DNA from: Massarina eburnea CBS 473.64
Taxonomy: Eukaryota; Ascomycota; Dothideomycetes; Pleosporales; Massarinaceae
Direction of reading: 5' to 3'
Length of the DNA: 64,000 bases
Assembly: GCA_010093635.1 (NCBI GenBank)
Contig: MU006787.1
Coordinates: 764,588-828,587 of the forward strand
The position numbers were made by a program, and so were the translations under genes. Below, one piece after another: positions 61,535 to 64,000 of this stretch (position 1 is its first letter; every line of letters begins with the position of its first letter). Under the pieces are notes generated by a model that searched no databases, was not told the origin of the DNA, and saw only the letters and a program-made list of their open reading frames with translations.

Positions 61535-64000
61535 ATGGAGAGGGATCAGGTACGCTTTCATAACGTCTACTCGTATTCAAATGTAGCTTACAAGTCCCAG
61601 GCCGCTGTGAAGAACGAGTTCGGCGGCAATGACGACATCTTGCTCGACGAGGAGGCGCAAGAAGACGCGGCCTCGTACTACCCACGCCTGAAGCTGTCGA
61701 CGCCCACCAAGTCAGTACGTAGCCTTGGCTACTTTATGAGTAAGCTGTAACAGCAACAATTGCTTACTGTGCTAATGCTATACAGAGGGCCTTGATGAGG
61801 AACTCATAGACATAAATCCTGAATACCAACGTGAGGTTGTGTGGACTGGTACGTATGCCCACCGCTTGTCCAGACGTCACTAATAGTGCGCACAGACGAA
61901 CGCATGACAGGTCTTATAGACAGTTTGATGGAGAACTACTATGTCCCACCTATCATCCTCAACAGGAAAACACTACCTGCGGAGAACGGGCAACCAAAAC
62001 ATGTCTATGTGTGCGTTGACGGAAAGCAGCGCCTATCCTCAGTAAAAGCCTTCATCGAAGGCAAAATTCCCTGTCATGACCATCGCGGCGAGAAATGGTA
62101 TTTTTGCGACGCTGGTGGCAACCGGCGGAAGAAAATACTGGCAGAAACAGACCAACACAACTTTATGCGTAAAGAATTTGTTTCGTTTGAGTTTAAAGAC
62201 CTATCGCCAGAACAGGAGGAAGACTTGTTCTCACGAGTTCAAATGGGCGTTCAGCTGACCGTTGCTGAAAAGATGCGCGCTCGTACGGGCCCATGGTAAG
62301 AACACTATCCGAACTGCATGTGAAACATACTGACATCGAATTGTAGGCAAGAGCTAGCGAGATGCTACGTGGAAGACTTCCCAGCAGTCTACAGTCTTCT
62401 CAAGGATCGGACACGCGCAAAAGACTTCCAATTGACGCTGTCTTGTTTCAGTCAAATCCTCGAATGTCAATGCCCCACAAATGCTAGTGGCACCCCGACG
62501 ATGAAGACTAGTCATACCCATCTGCCGAAGCTATTGGACAACAAAGGCGCCGTTGACGATGCTGCAAAGTCTCACCTCGCAAGCGTATGGAATACATTCA
62601 AGGATCTCATTAATTTAGATTCGAATGTGTTTACTAACGCTAACAAGACTTTAAGAGGTGTGCAGACCTTTGCACCAGTCGAGATGGTAGCTGTCACAGT
62701 TCTCATCTCAACGTACTCGGAGTCAAGAAATAATAAACTACTACTCGGCGACATTAAACATCTACGAGATGAACTCCGAGAAAATTTTGTTGATTTGCGC
62801 TTAAACGTTGGTTGTTGGAAATTCATCTGGGAATACATATATAACCTGGAGTCTATACGAGGCGCGGTCGACAGATCTACAATTGATCGCAGCGTCAACC
62901 CCGTCAGCGCTCCTACACCGCGAGCTGAAAAGCCGGAGTCCACACTAAAAAGAGGACAGCCGACAAAGCCACCAAATATGCTGCCTGATCAGGATTCTCC
63001 GATGGATATCAAGCAAGAGCACACGAGCGCCAGCGCGATGCCATCTGAAGATCCGCGTCTGCTAAAACGCCAACGTATTGATCCTGGGCCAACGCTTAGG
63101 CTGGACACTGCTTCTTCCATGGACACAGGTCTTATGTCGCCGGCAATATCCCCACCAACGCAATTCCGAGGATTGCCAGCACAAGCCCCAGCAGGTCCTT
63201 CGGCACATAAGCCGACCACGCAGAAGGCGCGTAGAACACCCGCAAATAAGCGCCCACCTCCTCCTGCACCGTTGAGGAAGAGTTCCTTGCCGAAAAGCAA
63301 GTCTGCCACACTGGTCGAGGATCAACATCGACCGTCTGAAGCAAACGCCTTCCGCGTACCTGTCGCGCCTATGGTAACTACTTCAGCTTTCCCTCCCATA
63401 GCCCCGAACCCCACAACGGTTACGGCATCATCATCATCATTAAATACAGCCCCACGAGCACTACCGCTGATGCCAAATGTTGCAAACCCGCAGCTAGGAG
63501 CAAAAAGATCAACCTTAATGCTGCTGCGGCATTTACAGTATATATACCCCTCTGCGACACCAAACCTTTCCAACATCAACTCTGAACAGTCTCCGCCCAA
63601 CCTGGCGTACTCTCCCACCACATCCACTCCCACAGTCCCGCACCTCACCCAACCTTTGGCTTCAAGGACCTGGTTCCCCACAGGTGGTCCAATACGGTCA
63701 CCCTCGGCCCAAGAGATTGTGAAGCCAAGCTCTCCAGCAAACGTTCCACCACATGCCCAACCAGTACTTGGACAACAGTACTCTCGCTCAGCAGCTCCAC
63801 CAGCACGCACGCCCGCAAAGCTTACGAGTTTTATTGATCTCACAATCGATGACGACGATAACGACGACCCAGAAAATGCTCGACAGAACATCCTGTCTCA
63901 ATTTGGAGCGAGGGCTTCACCAAGACATGAACAACAGACCTACACTCCTTACACCCCGCGGAAGCCACACGGCATAGGTAGTGCAGATCCCGACTGCAAC
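61535..64000 (+). CDS. DUF262 (GmrSD N-terminal-like) protein with disordered tail, incomplete at window edge
   Basis: Five exons: 61535-61549, 61601 to about 61714-61718, about 61786-61848, 61896-62295 and 62347 to the edge; the third junction has two possible splice pairs. At least ~740 residues. DUF262 is the ParB/Srx-like nucleotide-handling domain of bacterial GmrSD-type modification-dependent restriction enzymes. Signatures are INPEYQREVVW, LIDSLMENYYVPPIIL, VYVCVDGKQRLSSVKAFIEG, FKDLSPEQEEDLFSRVQMG and VQLTVAEKMRA. A helical part follows to about 62880. The rest is disordered, Pro/Ser-rich and basic, with LKRQRID-like nuclear signals. SFIDLTIDDDDNDD near 63827-63868 looks like a SUMO-interaction motif. 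No GmrD-type HNH nuclease (DUF1524) is visible before the window ends. Confidence 0.88.

Noticed and set aside
1..64000. Secondary-metabolite cluster or tRNA genes
   Set aside because: No polyketide, peptide synthetase or terpene synthase core enzyme was seen, and no cloverleaf with A and B boxes was found by eye; a covariance-model search could still reveal a tRNA.

Overview
The window is nuclear DNA of a filamentous ascomycete (Pezizomycotina). Short spliceosomal introns are common, usually 45-130 bp, with GT...CTGAC/CTAAC...AG signals. Genes are separated by 0.3-3 kb spacers. Several families are typical of filamentous fungi: a DUF3433 membrane protein, a rhodopsin-like integral membrane protein, a Bys1-like secreted protein and an ADAM-type metalloprotease. 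Two unrelated genes carry an intron with a homologous 3' half, as introner-like elements do. Such elements are known from Dothideomycetes, so I lean to that class, but the species cannot be named from the sequence alone.

Layout. 0.8-6 kb: a degenerate JmjC-like protein, peptidyl-tRNA hydrolase 2 and the SART1/Snu66 spliceosomal protein. 6.7-14.1 kb: a secreted GH30 hydrolase, a rhodopsin-like membrane protein (minus strand) and an aldehyde dehydrogenase, with two non-autonomous TA-flanked elements (198 and 249 bp) in the spacers. 14-17 kb is gene-poor. 17-28 kb: a giant DUF3433 membrane protein, an F-box-like protein, a secreted Kex2-type preproprotein with Ser/Pro repeats and two unrecognised proteins. 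28.9-32.4 kb: a MABP1/WDR62-like WD40 protein. 33.1-34.8 kb: a structurally intact Tc1/mariner transposon. 35.7-41.5 kb: acetyl-CoA synthetase and an ADAM-type metalloprotease. 41.5-43.5 kb: an unusually dense field of microsatellites. 43.9-50.6 kb: an NAD(P)-binding oxidoreductase, a GH5 cellulase, a single-pass membrane protein and a Bys1-like secreted protein. 50.9-51.2 kb: the 3' relic of a response-regulator receiver domain. 51.5-60.9 kb: a densely packed block with an FMN-dependent alpha-hydroxyacid oxidase, a histidine acid phosphatase, an SDR, a peroxisomal-type peroxiredoxin, a DUF1348 protein, a roadblock/LC7 protein and the ribosome-biogenesis factor Ipi1. 61.5 kb to the right edge: an incomplete DUF262 (GmrSD N-terminal-like) protein with a disordered tail and a SUMO-interaction-like motif.

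No biosynthetic cluster is evident. Housekeeping genes (PTH2, SART1, ACS, Ipi1, roadblock, Prx) alternate with secreted or surface proteins (GH30, GH5, ADAM, acid phosphatase, Bys1-like, Kex2-type preproprotein) that fit plant- or debris-associated growth. The most notable signals are the shared introns, the intact transposon, the near-perfect 249-bp hairpin element, the microsatellite field, and the DUF262 protein, which is the eukaryotic relative of a bacterial DNA-defence family. All exon boundaries were inferred by eye from splice signals and reading phase.
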